Of a DNA stretch of 64,000 nt, positions 44,080 through 53,059 are shown one piece after another; within the stretch, counting starts at the first letter, position 1; each line of letters opens with the position of its first letter. The notes under the pieces are model-generated. The model had not been told where the DNA came from. It was given only the letters and a program-made list of their open reading frames with translations, and ran no database searches. The position numbers were made by a program, and so were the translations under genes. Origin of the DNA: Halorussus vallis (lineage in GTDB: Archaea; Halobacteriota; Halobacteria; Halobacteriales; Haladaptataceae); assembly GCF_024138165.1 (NCBI RefSeq), contig NZ_CP100000.1:248001-312000 (forward strand), in the 5' to 3' direction.

Positions 44080-44943
44080 ATGGACGACTGGGTCGGGACC
44101 GCGCTGGTGGTGGCGTCGGCGGTCGGGTTCGGGACGCTCGGCATCTTCGGGAAACTGGCGGCCGCCGAGGGGATGACGATTCCGACGCTGCTCTCGTTCC
44201 GGTTCGTGCTCGCGTCGGTGGTCGTGTGGCTGGCGCTGGGCGTCCGCGGCGAACTCCGACCGCTGGGCGGCCGGGACCTCGCCGCCGGACTCGCGCTCGG
44301 GGCGCTCGGCTACGCGGTGATGAGCGGCCTCTACTTCTGGGGGCTGACGTTCATGACCGCGGGGCTGGTGGGCGTAATCCTCTACACCTATCCGGTGTTC
44401 GTGGTGGCGCTGGCGGCGGCGCGACTCGGTGAGCGCGTGACCCGGCGGACGGCGCTGGCGCTCCTGGCGGCGCTCTCCGGTGTCGCGCTGGTGACGGGCG
44501 CCGACCCCGCCGGTGCCGACCCCGTCGGCGTCGCCGTCGTCCTCGGCGCGGCGGCGGTGTACGCGGGTTACATCACCGCGAGTCGCGCGACGCTCTCGTC
44601 GGTGGACGCGTCGGCGTTGACCGCCCACGTCCTTCCGGCGGCGGCGGTCGCCTACGTCGCCTACGGGGCCGCGTCGGGACGGTTGGCCGTCCCGGCGACC
44701 GGCCGCGAGTGGGCCATCGTCGTCGCCATCGCCGTGGTCGCGACGGCGCTGCCCATCCTGGCGTTCTTCGCGGGGATACGCCGAATCGGCGCGAGTCGGG
44801 CGAGCATCGTCAGCACCGTCGAACCGGTCGTGACGCTGGCGCTCGGCGCGGCCGTCCTCGAAGAACCGATAACCGCGGCGACGGTGGCGGGCGCGGCGCT
44901 GGTGCTCGTCGGGGTGACGCTCGTCCAGACCGACCCCGGATAG
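44080..44943 (+). CDS. EamA (DMT) family transporter
   Basis: The 287-residue protein has ten hydrophobic helices in two EamA repeats (GFGTLGIFGKLAAAEGMTIPTLLSFRF; GASRASIVSTVEPVVTLALGA). It is only distantly similar to its divergent neighbour, so this is not a recent tandem duplication. The substrate is unknown. The shared intergenic region contains TTTATGCC on the plus strand. Confidence 0.85.
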   Translation: MDDWVGTALVVASAVGFGTLGIFGKLAAAEGMTIPTLLSFRFVLASVVVWLALGVRGELRPLGGRDLAAGLALGALGYAVMSGLYFWGLTFMTAGLVGVILYTYPVFVVALAAARLGERVTRRTALALLAALSGVALVTGADPAGADPVGVAVVLGAAAVYAGYITASRATLSSVDASALTAHVLPAAAVAYVAYGAASGRLAVPATGREWAIVVAIAVVATALPILAFFAGIRRIGASRASIVSTVEPVVTLALGAAVLEEPITAATVAGAALVLVGVTLVQTDPG

Positions 44944-45067
44944 CCGTCCCGACGACCCGGACATCTTGGCTTACGAGCGTGGAATGTCGGTGAACCGCTT
45001 CCCTGCGGGATACCTCCGGCGCGATTTGGTGCCGTTCTCCTACTTCAACGTTCGCGTCGGCGGAGGG

Positions 45068-46027
45068 CTACGCCGGCGCGACGCCTAGGATGGCTTCGAG
45101 GAGCGCAACGACGTCGACAGAGAACTGGAGGGCGGCGAGCGCGAGCACCGGGACCCAGACCGAACGCGTCCGCTCGTAGCCGAAGGCCCCGACCGCGAAC
45201 GTGGCGACCCAGAGGAGGTCGCGGGTCCCGCCGACAGGGTCGGCGAGGTCGGCCAAGACGGCGGAAAGAGCGAGCAGTCCGACCGCGAAGACGGGGGCGT
45301 AGCGGACCCGGAGGACGCTCGTCAGCGACTCGTGAACTGCTCCTCGGTAGAGGTGTCCGACGCAGAAGCAGAACGCGGCACCCGCGAGGACGGTCGCCGC
45401 GAACCCGGGGACCGCGTTCGGTTCGAACCGCGTCACGCTCGACGTAATTGGGCGGCCGACCCAGTAGACCCCCGCGACGACGGTCGTCAGGACCGTGGCG
45501 TGGCTGGGGCCGGTCAGCGCGCGGAGGCGCTGCTGGACGACCCCGAAGAACAGCAGTCCGTATCCGACCGCCGCGAAGGCGGCGGGGACGAACGCCCGCA
45601 CGACGACGAACGAGGGCCCGACCTGCGGGCTGTAATGGGTCTGCACGAGCGTGGCAAGCGAAGCGTCGAACGCGACGTTGGCAGTAACGGCGACGGCGCA
45701 GACGAGCAACACGGGCGCCGAGACGACCGCGGCCGCCGCCGGGAGGCGGTCTACCGCCGGCGGTCCGAGCGGCACCTCGATGTCCAGTATCCGGGCGAGC
45801 GCCGCCGCGCCGACCGCCAGTCCGAGGCCGTGGGTCAGAAAGAGCGAGAGGACGAACGTCGAGAGTGGGCCGTCGCCGACCAGGCCGTCCGCCGGCCGGA
45901 ACGCGTACGTGACCACTAGCGCGGCCCACAGGTGTGCCGCGGTGAGCGCGAGGAACAGCGAAGAGAGCGCGATGGCCTCGGGGTGTCGGTTTCGGAACGA
46001 GAGGCCGCAGGTTCGGACGGGATTCAT
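45068..46027 (-). CDS. Polytopic membrane protein of unknown function
   Basis: The 319-residue protein has eight or so hydrophobic segments, an Arg/His-containing N-terminus (RTCGLSFRNRHPEA) and no soluble domain. Two Cys (FCFC) lie in the seventh segment. I do not recognise the family; the layout is reminiscent of haloarchaeal membrane proteins of unknown role. ATG 46027 is the first plausible start before the first helix. Confidence 0.65.
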   Translation of the reverse strand: MNPVRTCGLSFRNRHPEAIALSSLFLALTAAHLWAALVVTYAFRPADGLVGDGPLSTFVLSLFLTHGLGLAVGAAALARILDIEVPLGPPAVDRLPAAAAVVSAPVLLVCAVAVTANVAFDASLATLVQTHYSPQVGPSFVVVRAFVPAAFAAVGYGLLFFGVVQQRLRALTGPSHATVLTTVVAGVYWVGRPITSSVTRFEPNAVPGFAATVLAGAAFCFCVGHLYRGAVHESLTSVLRVRYAPVFAVGLLALSAVLADLADPVGGTRDLLWVATFAVGAFGYERTRSVWVPVLALAALQFSVDVVALLEAILGVAPA

Positions 46028-46146
46028 ATCGACGACTCCGAAACGGGGTGTAAAAAAACATCCGGCGAGCCGTCGGGTTCCGGTGGTTCCGGAGGTTCGA
46101 GGGCCTCGGGTTTCGCTGTCGAGTAGTCGAGGGGGAATCGCCGGAC

Positions 46147-47127
46147 TCAGATGTACTCCTCGCTCCGGAAGTACACGACCAGGATGACGGTCACGGCGGC
46201 CATCCCTATCATCACCGCGGGGTAGCCGAAGGTCCAGCCGAGTTCCGGCATGTTGAACGGTCCGCCGTCGAAGTTCATCCCGTAGACGCCAACGACGAAG
46301 GTGAGCGGGAGCACGACGGTCGCCACCACGGTCAGACGCTTCATCACCTCGTTGGTCGACAGCGACAGCGTGTTGAGGTAGATGTCGCGCGCGCCGCTGG
46401 CGAGGTCGCGATAGGTTTCGGTCAGGTCGACCAGTTGGACCAGGTGGTCGTAGACGTCCCGGTAGTACTTCTCGGTCGTCACCTGTATCTGGTCGGGGTC
46501 CCCGCGTGCGAGGTAGCCAACCGCCTCCCTGGAGGGCCACAGCAGTTTCCGAAACGACAGCAGGTCCCGCCGGACGTCGTTGATGGTTTCGAGCGTCTCG
46601 ATGTCGGTGGCGGTCGTCACGTCCTCCTCGACGCGCTCTATCTGGTCCTCGATGTCGTCGAGCACCTCGAAGTAGCCGTCGACGATGCCGTCGATGACGC
46701 GGTAGGCCGCGAAGTCCGGACCGTGGCGGAGGACTCGACTCTCCTCGTGGGAGACCATCTCCCAGACGCGCTCGACCGCGGGAATTCGCTCCTGCGAGAG
46801 GGTGACGAGCCAGTCGTCGCCGACGAAGATGCCGACCGGTTCGCGGCGGATCTCCTCCTCGAACGTCGTCTCGCCCCGCCGGAGGGTGGCGGTCTTCAGC
46901 AGGACGAACGTGTGGCCGTCGAACTCCTCGGTCTTCGGCCGGACGCCGTTCTGGAGGTCCTCTATCGACAGCGGGTGGATGTCGAACGCCGCGGCGACGC
47001 GCTCGAACTCGACGGGCGTCGCCGCCGAGGCGCGAATCCACGTCGTTCCGGCGGCGTCGCGGGCGGTTTCGAGGTCGGTGTAGGTGGTCACTCCCTCCTC
47101 GGTGTACACCACCGCTTCGACGGTCAC
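46147..47127 (-). CDS. corA: CorA-type magnesium/cobalt transporter
   Basis: The 326-residue protein has a large N-terminal cytosolic domain with the long alpha-helix typical of CorA, then two C-terminal helices with the signature VGVYGMNF (Tyr-Gly-Met-Asn) and the following MPEL loop. The C-terminus VVYFRSEEYI is charged. It forms pentameric Mg2+ channels. The GTG start at 47127 overlaps the stop of the upstream small membrane gene (GTGA), indicating translational coupling. Confidence 0.92.
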   Translation of the reverse strand: MTVEAVVYTEEGVTTYTDLETARDAAGTTWIRASAATPVEFERVAAAFDIHPLSIEDLQNGVRPKTEEFDGHTFVLLKTATLRRGETTFEEEIRREPVGIFVGDDWLVTLSQERIPAVERVWEMVSHEESRVLRHGPDFAAYRVIDGIVDGYFEVLDDIEDQIERVEEDVTTATDIETLETINDVRRDLLSFRKLLWPSREAVGYLARGDPDQIQVTTEKYYRDVYDHLVQLVDLTETYRDLASGARDIYLNTLSLSTNEVMKRLTVVATVVLPLTFVVGVYGMNFDGGPFNMPELGWTFGYPAVMIGMAAVTVILVVYFRSEEYI

Positions 47128-47288
47128 GGCTCGGCCCTCTCCGCCGACCCGATGGCGAGGAGCGTGATTCCCACCATGACACCGGTCACCGAGAACGCCC
47201 GACCGGGGTACGGCGCGAGGATACCGACGAGGTAGCCCACGAGTCCGGCGGCCGTCAGGGCGACCCCCGCGGCCAGCGCGCTGTTCAT
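47124..47288 (-). CDS. Small two-helix membrane protein coupled to corA
   Basis: It has 54 residues from ATG 47288 (MNSALAAGVALTAAGLVGYL): two hydrophobic helices separated by LAPYPGR and a short acidic tail. Its TGA overlaps the corA GTG by four bases. Location and coupling suggest an accessory subunit or membrane chaperone of CorA; this is inference. Confidence 0.65.
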   Translation of the reverse strand: MNSALAAGVALTAAGLVGYLVGILAPYPGRAFSVTGVMVGITLLAIGSAERAEP

Positions 47289-47350
47289 GTCACTCGCTCG
47301 TACCCGGACCGAGAAAAACGTTTATCGGTACCGCTACCGGTGGTTCGGCG

Positions 47351-47989
47351 CTACTGCTCGTGTTCGACGCCCTCGATGAGCGTGTCGACCTTCGACTGGT
47401 GACCGCTGAGCCGCTTCGGGTGGACGGCGATAGCGACCACGTAGTCGTCGCCGTGTTTGACCTTCGTGACGTGGACGTTCGCGTCGAACTCCAGTCCGCC
47501 GACGGTGGTCACGGTCGCCTCGAACTTCGTCACGGTCGTCGTCTTCCCGAGCATGGTCGCCTCACGCTCGCCGACCTTCCGGAGGTTCCCGACGCTCTTC
47601 AGTTGGGCCGTGAACTGCTCGGCGAGTTGGCGGTTGTCGTACTTCGAAAGCGGGTTGAACGACTGGCCGAGCACGTCGACCTGCGGGCTGGCGAACGTGA
47701 CGAACGCCGCGACGCGCCGTTCGCCCACGCCCGGGACGCCCACGCTCCGGTGGTACTCCGAGAGCTTGTTCGTGACCTCCACGCGCTTGGACTGGCCGGC
47801 CACCGAGAAGTTCCGGGTGACGGTCAAATCGCGCGTGCGGTTGTGCTCGTAGCCCGTCTGTTCGAGCGCCGCGTCGTTCACCGTCGCGGCCGAGGCGCTG
47901 AACGAAACCGGCCCCGAGAGGAAGCCCACGCATCCGCTCGTCACCACGAGGAGCGCGAGGACGATGCCAGCAGCTACGTTGCGTGCCAT
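47351..47989 (-). CDS. DUF6517-type lipoprotein
   Basis: The 212-residue protein has a lipoprotein signal (LALLVVTSGCVGFLSG, lipobox Cys near 20) and a secreted domain: FSASAATVNDAALEQTGYEHNRT, then VTRNFSVAGQSKRVEVTN, and a final YVVAIAVHPKRLSGHQSKV. This pattern matches the haloarchaeal family I know as DUF6517. Function is unknown. It is divergent from the uspA gene. Confidence 0.8.
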   Translation of the reverse strand: MARNVAAGIVLALLVVTSGCVGFLSGPVSFSASAATVNDAALEQTGYEHNRTRDLTVTRNFSVAGQSKRVEVTNKLSEYHRSVGVPGVGERRVAAFVTFASPQVDVLGQSFNPLSKYDNRQLAEQFTAQLKSVGNLRKVGEREATMLGKTTTVTKFEATVTTVGGLEFDANVHVTKVKHGDDYVVAIAVHPKRLSGHQSKVDTLIEGVEHEQ

Positions 47990-48096
47990 GAGTGTCCGGG
48001 CGTTGACCGCCCCGCCTTATCAAACGCGCGGGTCGTCCCGGGCGCTCGCGTCGATTTCACCGGCGGCGTTTTGCCGTCGGGACGCGTCTGAGTCGC

Positions 48097-48516
48097 ATGG
48101 CGTTCCGTATCCTCGTGCCGATGGACCGCTCGAAGATGGCCGAGAAGGCCCTCGAATACGCGCTCGAAACGCATCCCGACGCGGCGGTCACCGTCCTCCA
48201 CGTCGTCGGCGTTCCGAGCGCGTTCATGGGGGAGGCGGCGAGTCTCGCCCTCGACGACGACATCGAAACGGCCGCCGAGGCGCACGCCGAAGACGTGTTC
48301 GACCGCGCCCGCGAAATCGCCGCCGACCGGGGTGTCGAAATCGCGACCGTCGTCGACGTGGGGAAGCCAGCGAAAGCTATCGTCTCGCGCGCGGCGGACT
48401 TCGACGCGGTGGTCATCGGCAGTCACGGGAGCGACTTGCTGGAGCGAATCCTCATCGGGAACGTCGCGGAGACGGTCGTCCGCAGGTCGCCGGTCCCCGT
48501 GACCGTGGTTCGATGA
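48097..48516 (+). CDS. Universal stress protein UspA family
   Basis: The single-domain protein has 139 residues. It starts MAFRILVPMDRSKMAEKALEYA, the usual first strand and helix. The nucleotide loop near the C-terminus reads GSHGSDLLERILIGN, that is G-2x-G-9x-G followed by Asn instead of Ser/Thr, which may weaken ATP binding. It ends with the family VVRRSPVPVTVVR strand. It faces the phosphate transporter gene, which is convergent. Confidence 0.9.
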   Translation: MAFRILVPMDRSKMAEKALEYALETHPDAAVTVLHVVGVPSAFMGEAASLALDDDIETAAEAHAEDVFDRAREIAADRGVEIATVVDVGKPAKAIVSRAADFDAVVIGSHGSDLLERILIGNVAETVVRRSPVPVTVVR

Positions 48517-48548
48517 CGTCTTTCGACCGATGACGCCACTCGACCGGC

Positions 48549-49610
48549 TCAGAACGACACCAGCCCGCCCCAGACGGCGAGTTTGAAGCAGACGAACGAG
48601 AGGACGGCGGCGACCGTCGGCGAGAGCATCCACGTCACGACGACGTGGCGAGTCGTCTCCTCGCTGAACAGGTCGTCGGGAGTCGGCTCCGCCGCCGTTC
48701 CGCCGTCGGTGGCCGGCGGCCGGTCCAGTCCGATTCCTTCCCGGAGTTCGACGTGGCGAGTCGCCCGGCCCCAGCCGAGGCCGATGACGCATGTGACGGC
48801 GGTGATGGCGAGGCTCGCCGGAATTCCCGCCTGGCTCAGGAGCGTAATGATGGTCGCCGCGATGAGTTCGACGACGAGCGCACCCTCCAGCGAGAGCGAC
48901 GTGAGCTCGTTTCCCACCGTCTCCATCGTCCGCGGTCCGATGAGGAACGCACCGACGGCCATCGCCCCCGCGCCGAGGAGGACGCCGGGGGCCATCGGGA
49001 GGACGCCCGCGCCGACCAGCGGGGCGATGGCGTTGGCGACGTTGCTCGCGCCCGCCGAGAAGCCCATGTAGCAGGCGATGACGACGACCAGCGCCTTCCC
49101 GGCGGTCGAGCGCGACCCGCCCGAGAGGTCGAGGCGGTCCTCGATGCGGTGGTACCAGTAGCGGCCGACGACGGCCGACAGCCAGAACGCGACGATGGGC
49201 GAGACGAGCCACCACGTAACGACGACGCCGATAGTCTCCCAGTCGAGCACGCCGAACGCCGCGCCCATGCCGGCGACGGCGCCGACTGCGGTTTCGCTCG
49301 TGCTCACCGAAACCTCCCGGAGATTCCCGAGCAGGATGCCGAGGCCGGTGAACAGCAGGACGCCGATGGCCGCGGGGAGGGTGAAGTACGCCTGGGGGAC
49401 GAAGCCGTGACCGAGCGTGTCGACGACGTGGCGGCCGAGCGTGATGCCGCCGAGCAGGACGGAGACGGACATGAGCGCGGCGGCGACACGCGTCGAGAGT
49501 ACGCCGCTGCCGACCGACGGTCCGAAGGACTCGCCGATGGAGGAGCCGCCGGTGTTGATGCCGGCGAACACCGAGGTGAGGAGGCCGACCGCCAGCAGAC
49601 CGCTGATCAT
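48549..49610 (-). CDS. PiT-family inorganic phosphate transporter
   Basis: The 353-residue membrane protein has the inverted PiT repeats: N-terminal INTGGSSIGESFGPSVGSG and C-terminal GFSAGASNVANAIAPLVGAG, each a variant of the PiT GANDVANA-type signature. The N-terminal repeat lacks the usual Asp after Asn (NT instead of ND), so cation or phosphate coupling may differ. About ten helices are seen. It is expected to import phosphate with Na+ or H+. Confidence 0.85.
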   Translation of the reverse strand: MISGLLAVGLLTSVFAGINTGGSSIGESFGPSVGSGVLSTRVAAALMSVSVLLGGITLGRHVVDTLGHGFVPQAYFTLPAAIGVLLFTGLGILLGNLREVSVSTSETAVGAVAGMGAAFGVLDWETIGVVVTWWLVSPIVAFWLSAVVGRYWYHRIEDRLDLSGGSRSTAGKALVVVIACYMGFSAGASNVANAIAPLVGAGVLPMAPGVLLGAGAMAVGAFLIGPRTMETVGNELTSLSLEGALVVELIAATIITLLSQAGIPASLAITAVTCVIGLGWGRATRHVELREGIGLDRPPATDGGTAAEPTPDDLFSEETTRHVVVTWMLSPTVAAVLSFVCFKLAVWGGLVSF

Positions 49611-49842
49611 CGGCTATTCACCTCGGTTCGGAGGGAGAATCGCTGCATCATACGCGTTCAGCTCCTCCGTCATCGGTAATAAAAATCAGTGGTACTGGAT
49701 ATCACTTGGTACTCCATTAGCGCTATGGAGTACAAACTTTGGTTTGGCATAAGTTATGAAAATATACGCCACGCTCGGCGAACGACGTGGCAAGTCGGCC
49801 AGATTGCCGGACGACGGAAAACGGAGTCGTCGAGGCGTCTCC

Positions 49843-49995
49843 TTAGAGGTTCGCGATGCCGACGAACGCGAAGAACGAACCGGCGACCACGAGGACCACG
49901 CCCACCGGGTCGACAAGCGCCGCGCCGACGCCGAGGAGGGTGAGTTGGATGCCGAACAGCGTGGCTTTCAGTTGCTGGCGGGGGAACTCGGACAT
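49843..49995 (-). CDS. Small membrane protein of the GIQLTL type (50 residues)
   Basis: ATG 49995 opens MSEFPRQQLKATLFGIQLTL, followed by two hydrophobic helices and a C-terminal FVGIANL. It is paralogous to the 57-residue protein at 13880-14053, with the same soluble start, GIQLTL motif and helix spacing. Its role is unknown. It sits between the phosphate transporter and cysS, separate from both. Confidence 0.7.
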   Translation of the reverse strand: MSEFPRQQLKATLFGIQLTLLGVGAALVDPVGVVLVVAGSFFAFVGIANL

Positions 49996-50113
49996 GGTAT
50001 CGGTCCGGGATTCCCTCCCGAACTGACATGAACGTTCGTATCTCCCGGCGCCGTGATCGAGAAAAAAGAGGAGACGATGGCGATTCGGACGGTCGAAGCG
50101 GGCGCGGCGTCGA

Positions 50114-51562
50114 CTACTCGACCCGGAACGTCGGCCCCTCGTCGGTGTCCTGGACCTCGACGCCGCGGGCTTCGAGTTCGTCGCGGAGTTCGTCGGCCTG
50201 CTCGTAGTTGCCGGCTTCTCGCTCCTGTTCGCGCAGTTCCAGCACCAGTTCGACCACGTCCTCGACGAGTCGGACGTCGCCCTCGGGTTCGCCCGCGAGG
50301 GTGAATCCGAGGACGTCCTCGCCGTACTCCTCGAAGGTTTCGACCGCGTCGCACAGCGCCCGGTAGTCGTACTCCTCGCGCTCGTCGAGGTGCTTGTTGA
50401 CCGCGCTCACGAGTTCGAGCAGTTCCGCGATGGCCTCGCGGGTGTTGAAGTCGTCGTCCATCGCCGCGGGGAACCCCTCGCGGGCGTCGGCGACCGCGGC
50501 GCGAAGGTCGTCGCCGACGACCTTCGTGCGGGCGGCCTCGCTGTCGGCCGCTTCGACCGCGCGCTCGTAGCCCCGCTCCAGGCGCTCCCAGCGCTCGACG
50601 GCCTCCTCCAGGGCCTCCTCGCTGTAGGTCTGGCGGTTGTTGTAGGCGGTCGACAGCAGGAACATCCGGACGGCGTCGCCCCCGAACTCCGAGACGGCGT
50701 TGCGGACCGTGAAGTAGTTCTGGAGGCTGGAGGACATCTTCTCGCCGCCGGTTTCCAGCAGGCGGACGTGAAGCCAGTAGTCGACGAACTGCTCGCCGGT
50801 CGCGGCCTCGCTCTGGGCGATCTCGTTCTCGTGGTGGGGGAACACGAGGTCCTGGCCGCCGACGTGGATGTCGAGCGTCTCGCCGAGGTGGGTCATGCTC
50901 ATCGCCGAGCACTCGATGTGCCAGCCGGGACGGCCCTCGCCCCAGGGGGACTCCCAGGTTTCGCCGCCGGACTCGCCGTCGTCGGGGTGGGCCTCCCCGG
51001 CCTTCCAGAGCGCGAAGTCGGCGGGGTGGCGCTTCTCGGCGCGCTCGTCCTCCTCGCCCTGGGCCTCCATCTCCTCGACGTCCTGGTTCGAGAGCTTTCC
51101 GTACTCCTCGAACGTCGTCACGTCGAAGTAGACGGACCCGTTGGACTCGTAGGCGTAGCCCTTCTCGACCAGCGTCTCCACCAGATCGATGATCTCGGGG
51201 ACGTGCTCGCTCACGCGGGGGTAGACCTCCGCTCGGAGGAGGTTGAGCGAGCGCATGTCCTCGAGGGTTTCGGAGACGAACGTGCGGGCAACCTCGCGCT
51301 CGCTGTCGCCCAGGTCGTCCTCGCCGATGCGGGCGACGATCTTCTCGTTGACGTCGGTGAAGTTCTCGACGTGGCGGACGTCGTACCCGGAGTGTTCGAG
51401 CCAGCGGTGCATCGCGTCGACGTGGACCCACGACCGGGCGTGGCCGAGGTGAGCGTAGTCCGAAACCGTCAGGCCGCAGTAGTAGAGCAACACCGAGTCG
51501 GAGTCCTGCGGTTCGAACGTCTCACGCTCGCCGGTCAGCGTGTTCGTCACCTGAAGCGTCAT
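50114..51562 (-). CDS. cysS: Cysteinyl-tRNA synthetase
   Basis: This 482-residue class I synthetase has the zinc Cys29 in YYCGLTVSDYAHLGHAR, the HLGH form of the HIGH motif at 38-41, HIECSAMSMTHLG and VFPHHENEIAQSEA for the zinc site, and KMSSS near residue 265. A C-terminal helical anticodon region ends AGNYEQADELRDELEARG. It charges tRNA-Cys. TATA-like TTTATC (minus strand, near 51685-51692) lies about 125 bases upstream. Confidence 0.95.
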   Translation of the reverse strand: MTLQVTNTLTGERETFEPQDSDSVLLYYCGLTVSDYAHLGHARSWVHVDAMHRWLEHSGYDVRHVENFTDVNEKIVARIGEDDLGDSEREVARTFVSETLEDMRSLNLLRAEVYPRVSEHVPEIIDLVETLVEKGYAYESNGSVYFDVTTFEEYGKLSNQDVEEMEAQGEEDERAEKRHPADFALWKAGEAHPDDGESGGETWESPWGEGRPGWHIECSAMSMTHLGETLDIHVGGQDLVFPHHENEIAQSEAATGEQFVDYWLHVRLLETGGEKMSSSLQNYFTVRNAVSEFGGDAVRMFLLSTAYNNRQTYSEEALEEAVERWERLERGYERAVEAADSEAARTKVVGDDLRAAVADAREGFPAAMDDDFNTREAIAELLELVSAVNKHLDEREEYDYRALCDAVETFEEYGEDVLGFTLAGEPEGDVRLVEDVVELVLELREQEREAGNYEQADELRDELEARGVEVQDTDEGPTFRVE

Positions 51563-51827
51563 TACCCACTTCTACCGCCAGCGTCGGTTTGAAAGCGTCG
51601 ATAGGGACACTACGCGCCGACTCGCTCGCCCGGGGTCCGCGAATCGACTCCGTCTCCGGACTTCGATTTCCGGCGGCGCTTCCGAGATAAACGGTTCGAA
51701 GGGTGGTGAACGGTCCGAACGGCCGCCGACGTTTATCGGCCGGCGGTACCCACGAAAAGTCGGGTGAGGCGGCGCGAACCGCCTCCACCGCTGGCACTCG
51801 GACGAGCGTGCAGGCGCAGGCGACGGG

Positions 51828-52334
51828 TCACTCCCTCGGCGTCGGGACGCGCTCCAGCGCCGACTCGACGGCCCGGACCGCGTCCGGACCGTCGCGGCGC
51901 TCGACCGCCACGCAGAGCGCGTCGCCCCCGACGCCCGCCGCGACGACGTCGATTTCTTCCGCGAGCAACCGCCCGAGCACCGCCGAGAGCGCGGCGGCGT
52001 CCACGTCGCCCGCCGCGAGAACGCCGGTCAGCGAGCCTTCGCCGGGCGCGAGCGCGGCGCCGCCGACCGCCAGTAGCGCGTCGTCGGGGTCGTCCGTCTC
52101 GCCGAGGCCGCTCCGCATCGAGACGCGGACCCGCCGGTCGTCGGCGTCGTACTCGGACAACGACTCGGCGAACCGCCGGAGCGCGGTCGCGACGGCGTCT
52201 CGGTCGGCGTCGCCGCCGACCTCATCGTCGAGGAATCGCGCGGCGGCGGTGTAGTTGACGACGCCCGCGCGGAGCGCGGTCAGCAGGAAGGGGTGACGGC
52301 GGACGGCGGCCCGCGCGTCTTCTGCCAGTGACAT
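51828..52334 (-). CDS. Conserved haloarchaeal hypothetical protein
   Basis: The 168-residue protein starts at ATG 52334 (MSLAEDARAAVRRHPFLL). A helical N-terminal part (HPFLLTALRAGVVNYTAAARFL) resembles a small DNA-binding or regulatory helix bundle, followed by an acidic alpha/beta domain that may be ACT-like. I believe it is the family labelled DUF7523 (from memory). The next gene upstream is in the same orientation, with a strong hairpin between them. Confidence 0.7.
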   Translation of the reverse strand: MSLAEDARAAVRRHPFLLTALRAGVVNYTAAARFLDDEVGGDADRDAVATALRRFAESLSEYDADDRRVRVSMRSGLGETDDPDDALLAVGGAALAPGEGSLTGVLAAGDVDAAALSAVLGRLLAEEIDVVAAGVGGDALCVAVERRDGPDAVRAVESALERVPTPRE

Positions 52335-52368
52335 GCGGGACCCGTCGAACCCGATTGCGAAAAACGAT

Positions 52369-52400
52369 GCGGTCGCCCGCGCGTGAGCGCGGGCGACCGC
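52369..52400. repeat. Perfect 14-bp hairpin with GTGA loop
   Basis: GCGGTCGCCCGCGC pairs exactly with its reverse complement, and outer GATGC/GCATC arms (52366-52370, 52406-52410) extend it with a bulge. It lies between two same-strand genes, 29 bases beyond the stop of the upstream one, so it could terminate or attenuate transcription. Confidence 0.8.
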
Positions 52401-52429
52401 GAACTGCATCGCGCTGGCGGCGACGCGGG

Positions 52430-53017
52430 CTACCGAACGAGCAACACCGCGGCCGCGACGACGCTGGCGAGGACCGCCAGCGCGCCCAGCAACACGGTGG
52501 CGCTGTTCGCGACCGAGGCGGCGCTTCCGGCGGCGACGACGGCCAGCAGGCCCAGAACGAGCACGGGCGCGTTCCGCCGGACCGCGTCGAGTCCCGGAAG
52601 TTCGAAGCCCGCCTCCTCCTGGTCGTCACCGTCGCCGGCGTTCCGACGTCGGGGCGCGGAGAGCGACTCGTCGACCGCCACGGCGTCGGCGCGTTCGTCG
52701 GGTTCGACCACGTCGACGTCGACGTAGTCGGTTTCCGCGCCGTGGCCGGTGACGATCTTCAGTCGGCCCTCGACGGGTCGGGGACCGTCGCGGACTTCGA
52801 CGGTCACCTGTCGGGTCGTGTCGGCGGCCACGTAGTGGTTGTTCGCCGGAATGGTGGCGACCCGCGAGAGCGCGTCGTCCAGGTGGAGGTGGACGTGGAC
52901 GGGCGCGTCGCCGTTCTTGAGCAGGATGGGAAAGGAGTCCGTCGTCTCGAACGTCGCGGGCGTCCGGATGTCGTGAAGGCGCTCTTCGTTCAGGTCGACG
53001 GACAGACTCTCTGACAC
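52430..53017 (-). CDS. Conserved haloarchaeal protein with C-terminal membrane pair
   Basis: The protein has 195 residues from GTG 53017 (SESLSVDLNEERLHD). A beta-sandwich like domain of about 110 residues (LLKNGDAPVHVHLHLDD, RQVTVEVRDGPRPVEGRLKIVTG) is followed by an acidic linker and two hydrophobic helices at the end. It is probably a membrane-tethered domain; I believe the family is DUF7524 (from memory). It is followed by the gene at 51828 on the same strand. Confidence 0.65.
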   Translation of the reverse strand: MSESLSVDLNEERLHDIRTPATFETTDSFPILLKNGDAPVHVHLHLDDALSRVATIPANNHYVAADTTRQVTVEVRDGPRPVEGRLKIVTGHGAETDYVDVDVVEPDERADAVAVDESLSAPRRRNAGDGDDQEEAGFELPGLDAVRRNAPVLVLGLLAVVAAGSAASVANSATVLLGALAVLASVVAAAVLLVR

Positions 53018-53059
53018 GGCTATCGAGTACCTCAAACGGAGAGTAGAAAAAACTTCACC

